The notes beneath the pieces were generated by a model, which saw only the letters and a program-made list of their open reading frames with translations, did no database searches and was not told where the DNA came from. This document shows, in pieces, positions 25,789-36,393 of a stretch of 43,260 bases of DNA. The first letter of the stretch is position 1. Every line of letters begins with the position of its first letter. The translations under genes were made by a program, and so were the position numbers. Source of the stretch: Pseudomonadota bacterium (GTDB taxonomy: Bacteria > Pseudomonadota > Gammaproteobacteria > Burkholderiales > Burkholderiaceae_C); NCBI GenBank assembly GCA_030538085.1, contig JAUNUR010000022.1, positions 1 through 43,260 of the forward strand. Direction: 5' to 3'.

Positions 25789-26223
25789 ATGTTCAAGCTG
25801 CTGCGTTATGCATGGCCCCTGCCGTGGACGGTCATGGGTCTTCTGGCCGCCCTGGTGGCGCGCTTGCTTGGAGCGCGCTGGCGGGTCTGCCATGGCGCGC
25901 TGGAAGTGCACGGTGGCTGGCTGGCGGGTTGCTGCCGTCGCCTGCCCGCCCCGATGCGCTTCGAGGCCATCACGCTGGGCCACGTGATTCTGGGGCTGGA
26001 TGCCGACTGCCTGGACGGAGCGCGGGCGCACGAACACGTGCATGTGCGGCAATACGAGCGCTGGGGGCCACTGTTCGTGCCCTTGTACCTGGCTTCCAGC
26101 GCCTGGCAGGTGCTGCGGGGCGGGCGCGCTTATCAGGACAACCTGTTCGAGCGCGAAGCCCATGCCGCCGCGCCGCTTTGCCATTACCCTGCGCGGCGTA
26201 ATGATGGAACGATGATGGAATAA
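25789..26223 (+). CDS. Small membrane protein with HExxH motif, uncharacterised
   Basis: Predicted 144-residue protein; I do not recognise a named family. An N-terminal hydrophobic helix (about 9-28) and a second hydrophobic segment (about 93-108, [17 protein letters not shown]) flank [13 protein letters not shown] at 81-93. HEHVH (81-85) fits the HExxH zinc-protease consensus, and the later NLFEREA (118-124) could supply a glutamate ligand. GHVILGLD precedes it. The region after 60 looks conserved in style, while the tail (RRNDGTMME) does not. It lies between the H-NS-like terminator and grxD, 28 bases before the latter, and may be co-transcribed with it. Protease activity is only a motif-based guess; the protein is small for a metallopeptidase. 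Confidence 0.75.
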   Translation: MFKLLRYAWPLPWTVMGLLAALVARLLGARWRVCHGALEVHGGWLAGCCRRLPAPMRFEAITLGHVILGLDADCLDGARAHEHVHVRQYERWGPLFVPLYLASSAWQVLRGGRAYQDNLFEREAHAAAPLCHYPARRNDGTMME

Positions 26224-26251
26224 TCCGCGCATCGAATTGAAGGAATCAAAC

Positions 26252-26578
26252 ATGGACCAGAACACGCAGCAGCGCATCAACGATCTCGTGAAGCAGAACG
26301 ATGTCGTGCTGTTCATGAAAGGCAACGCCAGTTTCCCCATGTGCGGCTTTTCGGGCCGCGCCGTGCAAATCCTGAAAGCCTGCGGCGTGCAACCCGGCGC
26401 CCTGACCACGGTGAACGTGCTGGAAGACGAGGCCGTGCGCCAGGGCATCAAGGACTACAGCAACTGGCCCACTATTCCGCAGCTGTATGTCAAGGGCGAA
26501 TTCATCGGCGGCTCGGACATCATGATGGAAATGTACGAATCGGGAGAATTGCAGCAATTGCTGGGCGCCAGCGCCTGA
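26252..26578 (+). CDS. grxD: Monothiol glutaredoxin (CGFS type, Grx4/GrxD)
   Basis: Cytosolic iron-sulfur cluster carrier of 108 residues. The active-site Cys31 sits in PMCGFS (30-34), the monothiol signature; the glutathione-binding Lys23 is in LFMKGN. The [17 protein letters not shown] segment carries the cis-Pro TIP motif and the GG-D glutathione contacts. It binds a [2Fe-2S] cluster as a homodimer with two glutathiones, or with BolA. ATG 26252 is preceded by AAGGAA, which decides the start over an ATG five codons upstream (26237). A double terminator follows. Confidence 0.96.
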   Translation: MDQNTQQRINDLVKQNDVVLFMKGNASFPMCGFSGRAVQILKACGVQPGALTTVNVLEDEAVRQGIKDYSNWPTIPQLYVKGEFIGGSDIMMEMYESGELQQLLGASA

Positions 26579-26603
26579 TCCGGTCTGGGGCACAGCCCCG
26601 CCA

Positions 26604-26639
26604 CAACAAAAACGGACGCCAAGGCGTCCGTTTTTGTTG
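26604..26639 (+). terminator. Strong bidirectional terminator
   Basis: A 17-bp perfect stem (CAACAAAAACGGACGCC paired with GGCGTCCGTTTTTGTTG) with an AA loop gives a T-tract on both strands. It can end grxD and also transcripts of the OmpA-family gene from the right. Confidence 0.9.
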
Positions 26640-26640
26640 G

Positions 26641-26667
26641 GCGCCTCCTTCTTAGGAGGCGCTTTTT
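26641..26667 (+). terminator. Second tandem terminator
   Basis: GCGCCTCC / GGAGGCGC stem, six-base loop and TTTTT, directly after the first hairpin. Confidence 0.8.
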
Positions 26668-26675
26668 ACGCTGGC

Positions 26676-27731
26676 TTACTTGCGCAGTACCACCTCGACA
26701 CGCCGGGAAGCAGCGTTGGTGGCGGCGGTGCCCGTGGTTTCGGCGGGTTTTTCCAGCTCGGTGCGATCTTGCGAAATGCCCGCAGCCACCAGCGCCGCCT
26801 GCACGGCCTGGGCACGGTTCTTGGACAGCTCGGCATTGGCCACCGGGTCACCCGTCGGGTCGTTGAAGCCGGAAATGATGGCTTTCACGTCGGCATTGGC
26901 CTTCATGTAGTCCACCAGTTCAGTGGACTTGGCGGCGAAGTCGGCATGCACGTCGGCCTTGCCCGAGTCGAAATACACCTTCAGGGCCGGCATGGTGTTG
27001 GCATCGATCAAGTTGACCACCGCCGAGCCGGCGGGTTCGTCAACCGCCACGGCGGCGGCACTGGCGGCCGACGCCGGCTCGCTGGCGGGCTCCGATGCGG
27101 GCGCTTGCGGCGCCGCGTCCGAACCACTGGTGGCGGGCGCCGGTACCGACGCCGGGGCTTCGACGGGGGCCGGCACGGACGTGGCGGGTTGCTCGGCCGT
27201 CTTGTTGGTACCGCAATAGCTCAGGCCGATCAATGCCGCCGCGGCCAGAATGACCCAGGGCAGCCACTTCATGACGTTGCCCGCGCTCGGTGCTTCCGCC
27301 GTCGCCATGGCGGGCGTGTCCAGCAGGTTCTGCCCGGTGGCGGCCAGAGCGGCGATCTCGGGCGGCAGGCTGGAAGGCAGGCTGCCACCCGGCGTCAGCT
27401 TGCCGACGATGGCGGGCACCAGGTAGCCGATGGCCGAGGTCACGTTGTCGCGGTTCACCCCCAGTTGCCCGGTGATCATCGACAGCAGGCCGCCACTGGC
27501 GCCCAGCACGGTCTCGACCTGGCTGTTGCTGATGGGCTGCGCGCCGGGGCCGCCTCCCAGCCACGACTGGACGATCGGCCCCAGGCCCGCCGACTTGAAT
27601 TTTTCAAGAAAGCCAGCCAGCCCGCCGGTGTCCTTGTTGGTCATGTAGGCCAGCAGCATCTGCGCCACCGACAGGGCCTTGTCGCCCAAACCAAATCGTG
27701 CGCCCGCTTCGCGGATCAAGACTTCGAACAT
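26676..27731 (-). CDS. YidB-like/OmpA fusion protein (cytoplasmic YidB domain, TM helix, periplasmic OmpA domain)
   Basis: Predicted 351-residue inner-membrane protein. Residues 1-~130 resemble YidB/DUF937 (GLAGFLEKFKSAGLGPIVQSW, GLLSMITGQLGVNRDNV, AIVGKLTPGG). A transmembrane helix follows at 155-171 (KWLPWVILAAAALIGLS). Next is a Pro/Ala/Ser-rich linker (about 178-235), probably spanning the periplasm. The OmpA-like peptidoglycan-binding domain is about 240-351, with Asp291 in GFNDPTGD and Arg306 in LSKNRAQAV as the expected diaminopimelate contacts; the usual His before Asp is replaced. It may tether the inner membrane to the wall. AAAGG precedes the ATG. A repeat element lies 23 bases upstream of the start. 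Confidence 0.88.
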   Translation of the reverse strand: MFEVLIREAGARFGLGDKALSVAQMLLAYMTNKDTGGLAGFLEKFKSAGLGPIVQSWLGGGPGAQPISNSQVETVLGASGGLLSMITGQLGVNRDNVTSAIGYLVPAIVGKLTPGGSLPSSLPPEIAALAATGQNLLDTPAMATAEAPSAGNVMKWLPWVILAAAALIGLSYCGTNKTAEQPATSVPAPVEAPASVPAPATSGSDAAPQAPASEPASEPASAASAAAVAVDEPAGSAVVNLIDANTMPALKVYFDSGKADVHADFAAKSTELVDYMKANADVKAIISGFNDPTGDPVANAELSKNRAQAVQAALVAAGISQDRTELEKPAETTGTAATNAASRRVEVVLRK

Positions 27732-27753
27732 GGTGATTACCTTTCTGGTTGTT

Positions 27754-27878
27754 TAAGAGGCTGTCCTCAAATTCATCGCGGTAAGCGACTGCCCCGGATC
27801 GGGTGTCCTGCGGCGTTACAAACCTTGCCGACCCGAGTGTGATCCCTTCCCGCGACCATTTTGAGGACCGCCTCCAAG
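27754..27878. repeat. 125-bp element with inverted ends (AGGCTGTCCTCAAA family, copies 3 and 4)
   Basis: The left end, AAGAGGCTGTCCTCAAATTC, and the right end, ATTTTGAGGACCGCCTCCAAG, are inverted copies of the motif seen at the NlpC/P60 and dcd stops. Here both ends are present with about 70 bases between them, resembling a small non-coding MITE-like unit. It occupies the upstream region of the OmpA-family gene. The 343-base space 27732-28074 holds nothing else I can name. Confidence 0.6.
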
Positions 27879-28074
27879 AGCTGCGTGTCACGGCATGGCG
27901 TCACCGCCAGCCGTTATTCAGCGAAGCGCATGCATCCACGGCACGGCTTCGCGCCCGAAAATTATAGGGAGCGGCGCCATTCTTCCATGTGGGCATGCTC
28001 CTACATGCGCCGGACCGCGCCCTGAAGCGCCTGTAAACTGCGCGACGGACGACGCCGTGCGTCGCCGCGTCGTC

Positions 28075-29367
28075 ATGGATTTCACCCAAAGTCTGCTCAT
28101 CATCGTACTGCTGATCGCGGCCAGCGCCTTTTTCTCCGTGGCGGAGATTTCGCTGGCGGCATCGCGCCGCCTGCGCCTGCGCCAACTGGCGGACGAAGGT
28201 GATGCGCGCGCGCAGCAGGTGCTGCACGTGCAGGAGCAGCCAGGGTATTACTTCACCACGGTGCAGATCGGCATGAATGCCATCGCCATCCTGGGCGGCA
28301 TCGTGGGCGAAGGGCTGCTGGGCCCCTATCTTGAAGCGCTGCTGCTGCAGTGGCTGCCCCAGCGCACGGCGGCCAGCCTGGCGTTCGCCAGCTCGGTGGC
28401 GGTGGTGACCTCGCTGTTCGTGGTGTTCGCCGATCTGGTGCCCAAGCGGCTGGGCATGGCCGAGCCCGAGCGCGTGGCCATGCGGGTGGTGGGCCCGATG
28501 AGCAAGGTGCTGGTCGCCCTGAAGCCGCTGGTGTGGCTTTACACCGGCTGCACCGACGCCATCATGCGCCTGCTGGGACTGCCCACGCAGCGCGACGAGC
28601 GCATCACGCCCGATGACATCCTGGCGCTGGCCGAGGCCGGCACGCAGGCCGGCGTGCTGGACCGGCCGGAGCAGCAGGTGATCGAGAACGTGTTCGAGCT
28701 GGACACGCGCAGCGTGACCAGCGCCATGACGCCGCGCGACCAGATCGCCTGGCTGCGCCACGACGCCAGCGACGACGAGATCCGCGCGCTGATCGCCGCC
28801 GAGCCGTTCTCGACCTACCCCGTGTGCGATGGCGAGCTGGACCAGATACTGGGCTACGTGGATGCCAAGGACTTGTTCCAACGCGTGCTCAGCCTGCGGC
28901 CCATCACGCTGACCGATGATGGGTTGCTGCACCGGCTGGTGGTGGTGCCCGACACGCTGAGCCTGTCGGAAGTGCTGCACCAGTTCCGCCAGCAGCACGA
29001 GGATTTCGCGCTCATCGTCAATGAATACAGCACCGTGGTCGGCGTGGTGACGCTGAACGACGTGATGAGCACGGTGATGGGCGAGCTGGTGACGCCCGAG
29101 GACGAGGACATGATCGTGCGGCGCGACGACGGCTCGTGGCTGATCGACGGCCACACGCCGATGCAGGACGTGCAGCGCGCGCTGGCGCTGGACGAGCTGC
29201 CCAGCCAGGGCGATTACGACACGCTGGCGGGTTTCCTGATGGTGATGCTGCGCCGCGTGCCACGCCGCACCGACCATGTGGTGTGGAGCGACCACCGCTT
29301 CGAGGTCATGGACGTGGACAACTACCGTATCGACCAGGTGCTGGTGACGCGCGACACCGCCAGTTGA
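28075..29367 (+). CDS. CNNM/CorC (hemolysin) family membrane protein, copy 2
   Basis: Predicted 430-residue inner-membrane protein, paralogue of the 24019 gene and of the same layout. The DUF21/CNNM domain is about residues 1-190 (LLIIVLLIAASAFFSVAEISLAASRRLRLRQL, VQIGMNAIAILGGIVGEG, FADLVPKRLGMAEPERVA). A CBS pair follows (about 200-330, MTPRDQIAWLRHDAS; FALIVNEYSTVVGVVTLNDVMSTVMGEL). The CorC_HlyC domain closes the protein (GDYDTLAGFLMVMLRRVPRRTD). Members are linked to magnesium/cobalt efflux or membrane integrity. ATG 28075 is chosen; the frame is open back to 27895 without homology, and a GTG at 28057 is possible. Ribosome-binding site is weak. Confidence 0.92.
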   Translation: MDFTQSLLIIVLLIAASAFFSVAEISLAASRRLRLRQLADEGDARAQQVLHVQEQPGYYFTTVQIGMNAIAILGGIVGEGLLGPYLEALLLQWLPQRTAASLAFASSVAVVTSLFVVFADLVPKRLGMAEPERVAMRVVGPMSKVLVALKPLVWLYTGCTDAIMRLLGLPTQRDERITPDDILALAEAGTQAGVLDRPEQQVIENVFELDTRSVTSAMTPRDQIAWLRHDASDDEIRALIAAEPFSTYPVCDGELDQILGYVDAKDLFQRVLSLRPITLTDDGLLHRLVVVPDTLSLSEVLHQFRQQHEDFALIVNEYSTVVGVVTLNDVMSTVMGELVTPEDEDMIVRRDDGSWLIDGHTPMQDVQRALALDELPSQGDYDTLAGFLMVMLRRVPRRTDHVVWSDHRFEVMDVDNYRIDQVLVTRDTAS

Positions 29368-29386
29368 CGCCGCTCACTTTCAAAAC

Positions 29387-29468
29387 AATAGCTGCCCGCC
29401 CTCTACGAAAAACAATTTCAGATGCTTTTGCATCTGAAATCATGTCATATCAAGCGCAAGCAGCTACT
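29387..29468. repeat. Interspersed inverted repeat (AGCTA/ATTTCAG family)
   Basis: Inner perfect arms ATTTCAGATGC / GCATCTGAAAT around TTTT (29415-29440). Outer AATAGCTGC faces GCAAGCAGCTACT. It has the same design as 21517-21596 and lies in the convergent spacer between the CorC-like gene and the transglycosylase, where it can serve as terminator for both. Confidence 0.75.
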
Positions 29469-29504
29469 CAAAACGCAGCGCACAAGTAATGGCGTTGACA
29501 GGGC

Positions 29505-30154
29505 TCAGCCAGTGAACGTCCAGCGCTTCTGGGCGCCGAATACCGCGTTGGGATAGGGCGACTTGCCGCGCGACCCGTTGTAGCGTCCCAGCGCCATGAA
29601 CAGGTCACCCCTTTCGCGATCAAGGTAATGGCGCAGGATGACGCAGCCAAAGCGCAGATTGGTTTGCATGTGGAACAGCTTGGCCGGGTCGCCATCGCCA
29701 ATCACGCGGGTCCAGAAGGGCATCACCTGCATGTAGCCGCGCGCGCCCACGCGGGAGACGGCGAACTTGCGAAACGCGCTCTCCACCTGGATCAGCCCCA
29801 GCACCAGCGAGGTGTCGAGCCCCGCGCGGCGCGACTCATACCACGCGGTCTGCAGAAATTCGATGCGGGTGTTGAAGTCCTTCTTGCGGCTGTAGAGCCG
29901 GTCGCTCATGGCCGAGAGCCAGCGCAGATAGGACAGGCGCGCCTCGGTGGTGGCGAAAGTGGGCACCGGCGGCGCGCTGTTGGCGATGGCCGAGCTGAGC
30001 GCGCCACGCACGGAGTCGGCCAGCGGCTCTTCCAGCTGCCCCCCGGCCCACGCCTGCTCCTGCAACGCGAGCACGCCCGGCAGCACCAGCAGGCGCTGCA
30101 GGCACTTCCTGCGATCAACGCAGGCCTGGCGTACGGGCCGCGCAGCGGGCTCCG

Positions 30155-30158
<4 letters not shown>
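29505..30158 (-). CDS. Lytic transglycosylase (SLT domain protein)
   Basis: Predicted 217-residue periplasmic or membrane-bound murein lytic transglycosylase that cleaves the glycan between MurNAc and GlcNAc. An N-terminal hydrophobic stretch ([10 protein letters not shown], ~23-32) acts as signal or anchor. The SLT domain (about 110-215) has catalytic Glu126 in LIQVESAFR, the [13 protein letters not shown] motif (Glu/Gln variant of GLMQLMP), [11 protein letters not shown] and [10 protein letters not shown]. The gene starts inside the proS stop (ATGA overlap), so translation is coupled to proS. The pairing is recurrent in related genomes in my recollection, but functional meaning is unclear. 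Confidence 0.92.
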
Positions 30159-31900
<1,742 letters not shown>

Positions 31901-32005
31901 CGGGCGAGCGGCGCGAAGTCCACGCCTTGAATGGGGTTTGTGCCCACGTGGCGCGTCAGAGCGCCGTGCATAATGGTCACAATTTGTCAAAATTGGGGTT
32001 AGATT

Positions 32006-32674
32006 ATGCTCGACCGGGAAGGCTTTCGCCCGAACGTCGGCATCATCCTGCTCAACCAGAAAAATCAGGTATTTTGGGGAAAGCGCATCCGCACCCATTC
32101 CTGGCAATTTCCGCAAGGCGGCATTGATCGGGGCGAATCGCCCGAGCAGGCCATGTACCGGGAACTGCACGAGGAAGTCGGCCTTCAGCCGGAACATGTG
32201 CGCATCGTGGCCCGAACCCGCGACTGGTTGCGCTACGAGGTGCCAGACCGGTTCATCCGCCGCGACGCGCGCGGGCATTACAAAGGCCAAAAGCAGATCT
32301 GGTATCTGCTGCAACTGATGACCCACGACTGGCAGCTCAATCTGCGTGCCACCAGCCACCCGGAGTTCGACGCCTGGCGCTGGAACGACTACTGGGTGCC
32401 GCTGGACGTGGTGGTCGAGTTCAAGCGCGGCGTATACGAAATGGCGCTGACCGAGCTGGCGCGCTATCTGCCGCGCCAGGAGCACCGCAACCGCTATCTG
32501 CGCGGCGGCATGCGCGCGCGCGAGGGGGGCGAAATACCGCCAATCCATACACAAGAACGGCATGCGCGCGCCGATCACCGCCGCAGCCAGCAGGCCGCCG
32601 CCGTGGCTTTGTCGCCAGACGCCACGCAGGAAGCCATGCCACGTACCCACCGCGGTTCACGAGAAGACGCATGA
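32006..32674 (+). CDS. rppH: RNA pyrophosphohydrolase
   Basis: Nudix hydrolase that removes pyrophosphate from mRNA 5' ends and starts RNase E-dependent decay. Predicted 222 residues. The start [17 protein letters not shown] is the RppH signature. The Nudix box spans 38-60, with Glu44, Arg52, Glu53, Glu56 and Glu57 matching GX5EX7REUXEEXGU. Downstream are [22 protein letters not shown] and [21 protein letters not shown], all typical. It is longer than the E. coli enzyme (176) by a basic, low-complexity tail of about 50 residues rich in His, Arg and Ala. It is divergent from proS with 105 bases between, and its stop overlaps the next gene (ATGA). Confidence 0.95.
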   Translation: MLDREGFRPNVGIILLNQKNQVFWGKRIRTHSWQFPQGGIDRGESPEQAMYRELHEEVGLQPEHVRIVARTRDWLRYEVPDRFIRRDARGHYKGQKQIWYLLQLMTHDWQLNLRATSHPEFDAWRWNDYWVPLDVVVEFKRGVYEMALTELARYLPRQEHRNRYLRGGMRAREGGEIPPIHTQERHARADHRRSQQAAAVALSPDATQEAMPRTHRGSREDA

Positions 32675-33198
32675 AGAAAACTCCACCTTCCCGACTGCCA
32701 CTGCTTCAGATCGCATGCGCGCTGGCCATGGCCTGCCCTGCCTGGGCGCAGTCCGCCGACGAGGGCCGCGCCGACTGGAAAGAAGATAGCGTGCCCCCGC
32801 CGCCGGCCTACGGCACCAGCCAGTTGATCGAGATAGAAATGCCGCGCGCGTCATCGGTGCGCATGGGGCTCGACCCTGAAACGATCAGCATCAGCCACGA
32901 CAGCGGCGTTGTCCGCTACGTGGTGGTGGCGCGCGGGCCATCCGCCGTCAATGCCACGTACGAGGGTATTCGCTGCGCGACAGGCGAGTACCGCGTCTAC
33001 GCACGTCAGGTGCAGGGCAATGACTGGGTGACGAACAGCGATGCGGAGTGGAAAGCCATGCGCGGGCAGTCCAGCGTGATGGTGCAGCACCCCTACCGGC
33101 TCGCCCGTGAAGGCATGTGCCTGGGCACCAGCGTGCGCCCCAACGTGCCCGAGATGGTGCGCGAGCTGAAATCAGGCAATCGCTCGCTGTACTACTGA
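32671..33198 (+). CDS. CNP1-like family secreted protein
   Basis: Predicted 175-residue protein with a cleavable signal peptide (cut near PAWAQ-S). The mature part fits the CNP1-like family, first noted in Neisseria and common in betaproteobacteria next to rppH; no function is known. Visible features are the [13 protein letters not shown] start, [30 protein letters not shown] and [12 protein letters not shown]. Two cysteines (IRCATGEY and GMCLGTS) could form a disulfide. It overlaps rppH by four bases (ATGA), so the two genes are translationally coupled. It faces proB, with 56 bases between their stops and no obvious strong terminator. Confidence 0.88.
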   Translation: MKKTPPSRLPLLQIACALAMACPAWAQSADEGRADWKEDSVPPPPAYGTSQLIEIEMPRASSVRMGLDPETISISHDSGVVRYVVVARGPSAVNATYEGIRCATGEYRVYARQVQGNDWVTNSDAEWKAMRGQSSVMVQHPYRLAREGMCLGTSVRPNVPEMVRELKSGNRSLYY

Positions 33199-33254
33199 TC
33201 GCTGGCGAGCGCGTACTCGTCGGCCATGCCGTCCGCGGCGGCGCCCGCCACCAA

Positions 33255-34400
33255 TCAGCGCGTCAGCACCAGGTTGTCGCGGTGCACCATTTCCGGCTCC
33301 GCCATGTAGCCCAGCAGCGCCGTGATGTCGCTGGAAGGCCTGCGGCATAACAGGCGCGCCTCGGCACTCGAATAGTTGGCCAGGCCGCGAGCCACCTCAG
33401 TGCCCGCGGCGTCACGAACGGCCACCACGTCGCCGCGCGCGAACACGCCCTCAACCTGCGTCATGCCAATGGGCAGCAAACTGGTGCCGGCGCCGCGCAG
33501 CTTGCTCACCGCGCCGTCATCCACGACCAGCGCGCCCCGCAGTTGCAGGTGGTCGGCAATCCACTGCTTGCGCGCCTGCATCTTCTGCGTGGGCGCCACC
33601 AGCAGGCTGCCAATCCGCTCTCCGCGCGCCAGTCGCAGCAGCACGTCCGGCTCGCGGCCCCAGGCGATCACGGTGGAGGCACCCGAGCCAGCCGCCCGCT
33701 TGGCCGCCAGGATCTTGGTCAGCATCCCGCCCTTGCCGATGCTGGAGCCCGCGCCACCGGCCATGCGCTCCAGCGCCATGTCGCCAGCGCGCGCCTCATG
33801 CACGAATTCGGCGGCGGGGTTGGCGCGTGGGTCGGCCGTGTACAAGCCCTTCTGATCGGTCAGGATGATCAGCACATCCGCCTCGATCAGGTTGGCCACC
33901 AGCGCACCCAGCGTGTCGTTGTCGCCCACCTTGATCTCGTCGGTGACGACGGTGTCGTTCTCGTTGATGACGGGCAGCACCTGGTATTCCAGCAGGGTCA
34001 GCAAGGTGGTGCGCGCGTTCAGATAGCGCTCGCGATCAGCCAAGTCAGCGTGCGTCAGCAGCACCTGCGCGCTGCGCAGGCCCTGCTCGCGCAGCTTGGT
34101 CTCGTACATTTGCGCCAGACCCATCTGGCCCACGGCGGCGGCGGCCTGCAGCTCGTTGACTTCTTTCGGGCGCTTTGCCCAGCCCAGCCGCTTCATGCCT
34201 TCGGCGATGGCGCCACTGGACACCATCACGACCTCGCGGTGCATGCCCGGCTCGCGTGCCAGCAAGGCCATCTGGCGGCACCATTCACCAATCGCCGCCT
34301 CGTCCAGGCCACGACCTTCATTGGTGACCAGGCTGGAGCCCACCTTGATCACGATACGGCGCGCCTCGCGCAACACGTCGGAAATGGATTGATCGGTCAT
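33255..34400 (-). CDS. proB: Glutamate 5-kinase
   Basis: First enzyme of proline synthesis, making gamma-glutamyl phosphate from glutamate and ATP in the cytosol. Predicted 381 residues with the usual two domains: an amino-acid kinase domain (about 14-262) and a PUA domain (about 285-365). Signatures are [52 protein letters not shown] and [33 protein letters not shown]. Proline feedback sensitivity depends on kinase-domain residues; no obvious deviation is seen by eye. It follows obgE on the same strand with a 57-base gap that contains a short repeat. Confidence 0.97.
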   Translation of the reverse strand: MTDQSISDVLREARRIVIKVGSSLVTNEGRGLDEAAIGEWCRQMALLAREPGMHREVVMVSSGAIAEGMKRLGWAKRPKEVNELQAAAAVGQMGLAQMYETKLREQGLRSAQVLLTHADLADRERYLNARTTLLTLLEYQVLPVINENDTVVTDEIKVGDNDTLGALVANLIEADVLIILTDQKGLYTADPRANPAAEFVHEARAGDMALERMAGGAGSSIGKGGMLTKILAAKRAAGSGASTVIAWGREPDVLLRLARGERIGSLLVAPTQKMQARKQWIADHLQLRGALVVDDGAVSKLRGAGTSLLPIGMTQVEGVFARGDVVAVRDAAGTEVARGLANYSSAEARLLCRRPSSDITALLGYMAEPEMVHRDNLVLTR

Positions 34401-34410
34401 TTTGGGCTTC

Positions 34411-34446
34411 AGCGCTCATACATGAAGCGCAAGCAGCTATCTTTAT
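34411..34446. repeat. Short interspersed repeat between obgE and proB
   Basis: AGCGCTCATACATGAAGCGC followed by AAGCAGCTATCTTTAT: the GCGC arms and the AGCAGCTAT tail match the other elements at 16041, 29387 and 43148. Confidence 0.55.
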
Positions 34447-34457
34447 TGAAGCATCAG

Positions 34458-35582
<1,125 letters not shown>

Positions 35583-35600
35583 TCAGGCCATCGCGCCCTT

Positions 35601-35864
35601 TCAGGCCGCGACGGGCGTGACCTGCACCACGTGCTTGTTCAGCGCACCCTTGGTGGCGAACGACACCTGGCCGTCGACCAGCGCGAACAGCGTGTGGTCC
35701 TTGCCCACACCGACGTTGCTGCCGGCATGGAACTTGGTGCCGCGCTGGCGCACGATGATGGCGCCGGCGCTGACGGTCTGGCCGCCGAACACCTTCACGC
35801 CCAGCATCTTGGGTTTGGAGTCGCGGCCGTTTCGCGTGGAGCCGCCGCCTTTTTTCTGTGCCAT
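35601..35864 (-). CDS. rpmA: 50S ribosomal protein L27
   Basis: Ribosomal protein of 87 residues whose N-terminus reaches the peptidyl-transferase centre. The N-terminal [19 protein letters not shown] is canonical, with the start directly at AQKK (no Firmicutes-type cleavable leader). [22 protein letters not shown] and [15 protein letters not shown] are family motifs. It lies 6 bases after rplU in the same operon. Confidence 0.98.
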   Translation of the reverse strand: MAQKKGGGSTRNGRDSKPKMLGVKVFGGQTVSAGAIIVRQRGTKFHAGSNVGVGKDHTLFALVDGQVSFATKGALNKHVVQVTPVAA

Positions 35865-35870
35865 GGTGTG

Positions 35871-36200
35871 TTACTCCTTGGACTTGCCGGCGCCGTTGAT
35901 GGCGCCGATCTCGAGTTCGGTATAGCCTTGGCGATGCCCTTGGCGCTTCTGGTAGTGCTTGCGGCGGCGCATCTTGAAAATGCGCACCTTGTCGTGCTTG
36001 CCATGGCTGACCACCTTGGCCACGACGGAGGCGCCGGACACCAGGGGAGCACCGATCGCCAAGTCGCTGCCGTTGCCGACAGCCAGAACCTGATCGAAGG
36101 TGATTTCCTGGCCAACGTCCGCAGCAATCTGTTCTACTTTGATCTTCTCGCCGGCAGCCACGCGATACTGCTTGCCACCGGTTTTTATGACCGCGTACAT
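35871..36200 (-). CDS. rplU: 50S ribosomal protein L21
   Basis: Ribosomal protein of 109 residues binding 23S r[28 protein letters not shown] at the start and [21 protein letters not shown] near the end are the L21 signatures. The usual length is about 103; it has a few extra C-terminal residues (GAGKSKE). First gene of the rplU-rpmA-obgE(-proB) operon, with a good promoter 54 bases upstream. ATG 36200 is the conserved start; the frame extends upstream without homology. Confidence 0.97.
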   Translation of the reverse strand: MYAVIKTGGKQYRVAAGEKIKVEQIAADVGQEITFDQVLAVGNGSDLAIGAPLVSGASVVAKVVSHGKHDKVRIFKMRRRKHYQKRQGHRQGYTELEIGAINGAGKSKE

Positions 36201-36253
36201 AGTGAAATCCTCTATCGGAACATCTGCCAAGCGGATTCTTGACAGAACCGCGC

Positions 36254-36282
36254 ATTGTAGCAAGTGATCGGGGCCTGCGCAA
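36254..36282 (-). promoter_or_regulatory. Sigma-70 promoter of rplU operon
   Basis: On the minus strand, TTGCGC (-35), 17-base spacer, TACAAT (-10), placing transcription start about 47 bases before rplU. Confidence 0.6.
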
Positions 36283-36322
36283 ACACCGCAAGGCCACCCC
36301 GGAACTGGTTGAGCAGCGAATC

Positions 36323-36328
36323 TATAAT
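36323..36328 (+). promoter_or_regulatory. Candidate -10 box for ispB
   Basis: A perfect TATAAT sits 66 bases before the TTG start of ispB. No good -35 is visible at the right distance (best guess CGGAAC), so confidence is modest. Confidence 0.35.
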
Positions 36329-36393
36329 TTGCACGCATAGGGATTTGCGTTTGGAACCACGCGCAAGTCTCGTCGTTTTCACGCTGTCCGCTC

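Noticed and set aside
27895-28074. Upstream extension of the second CNNM/CorC gene
   Set aside because: The 60 extra residues have no membrane or family features; the family N-terminus begins at the 28075 ATG.
31901-32650. Upstream extension of the proS frame to an 831-codon ORF
   Set aside because: The conserved ProS start is MKASQFLIS at 31900; the extension is antisense to rppH.
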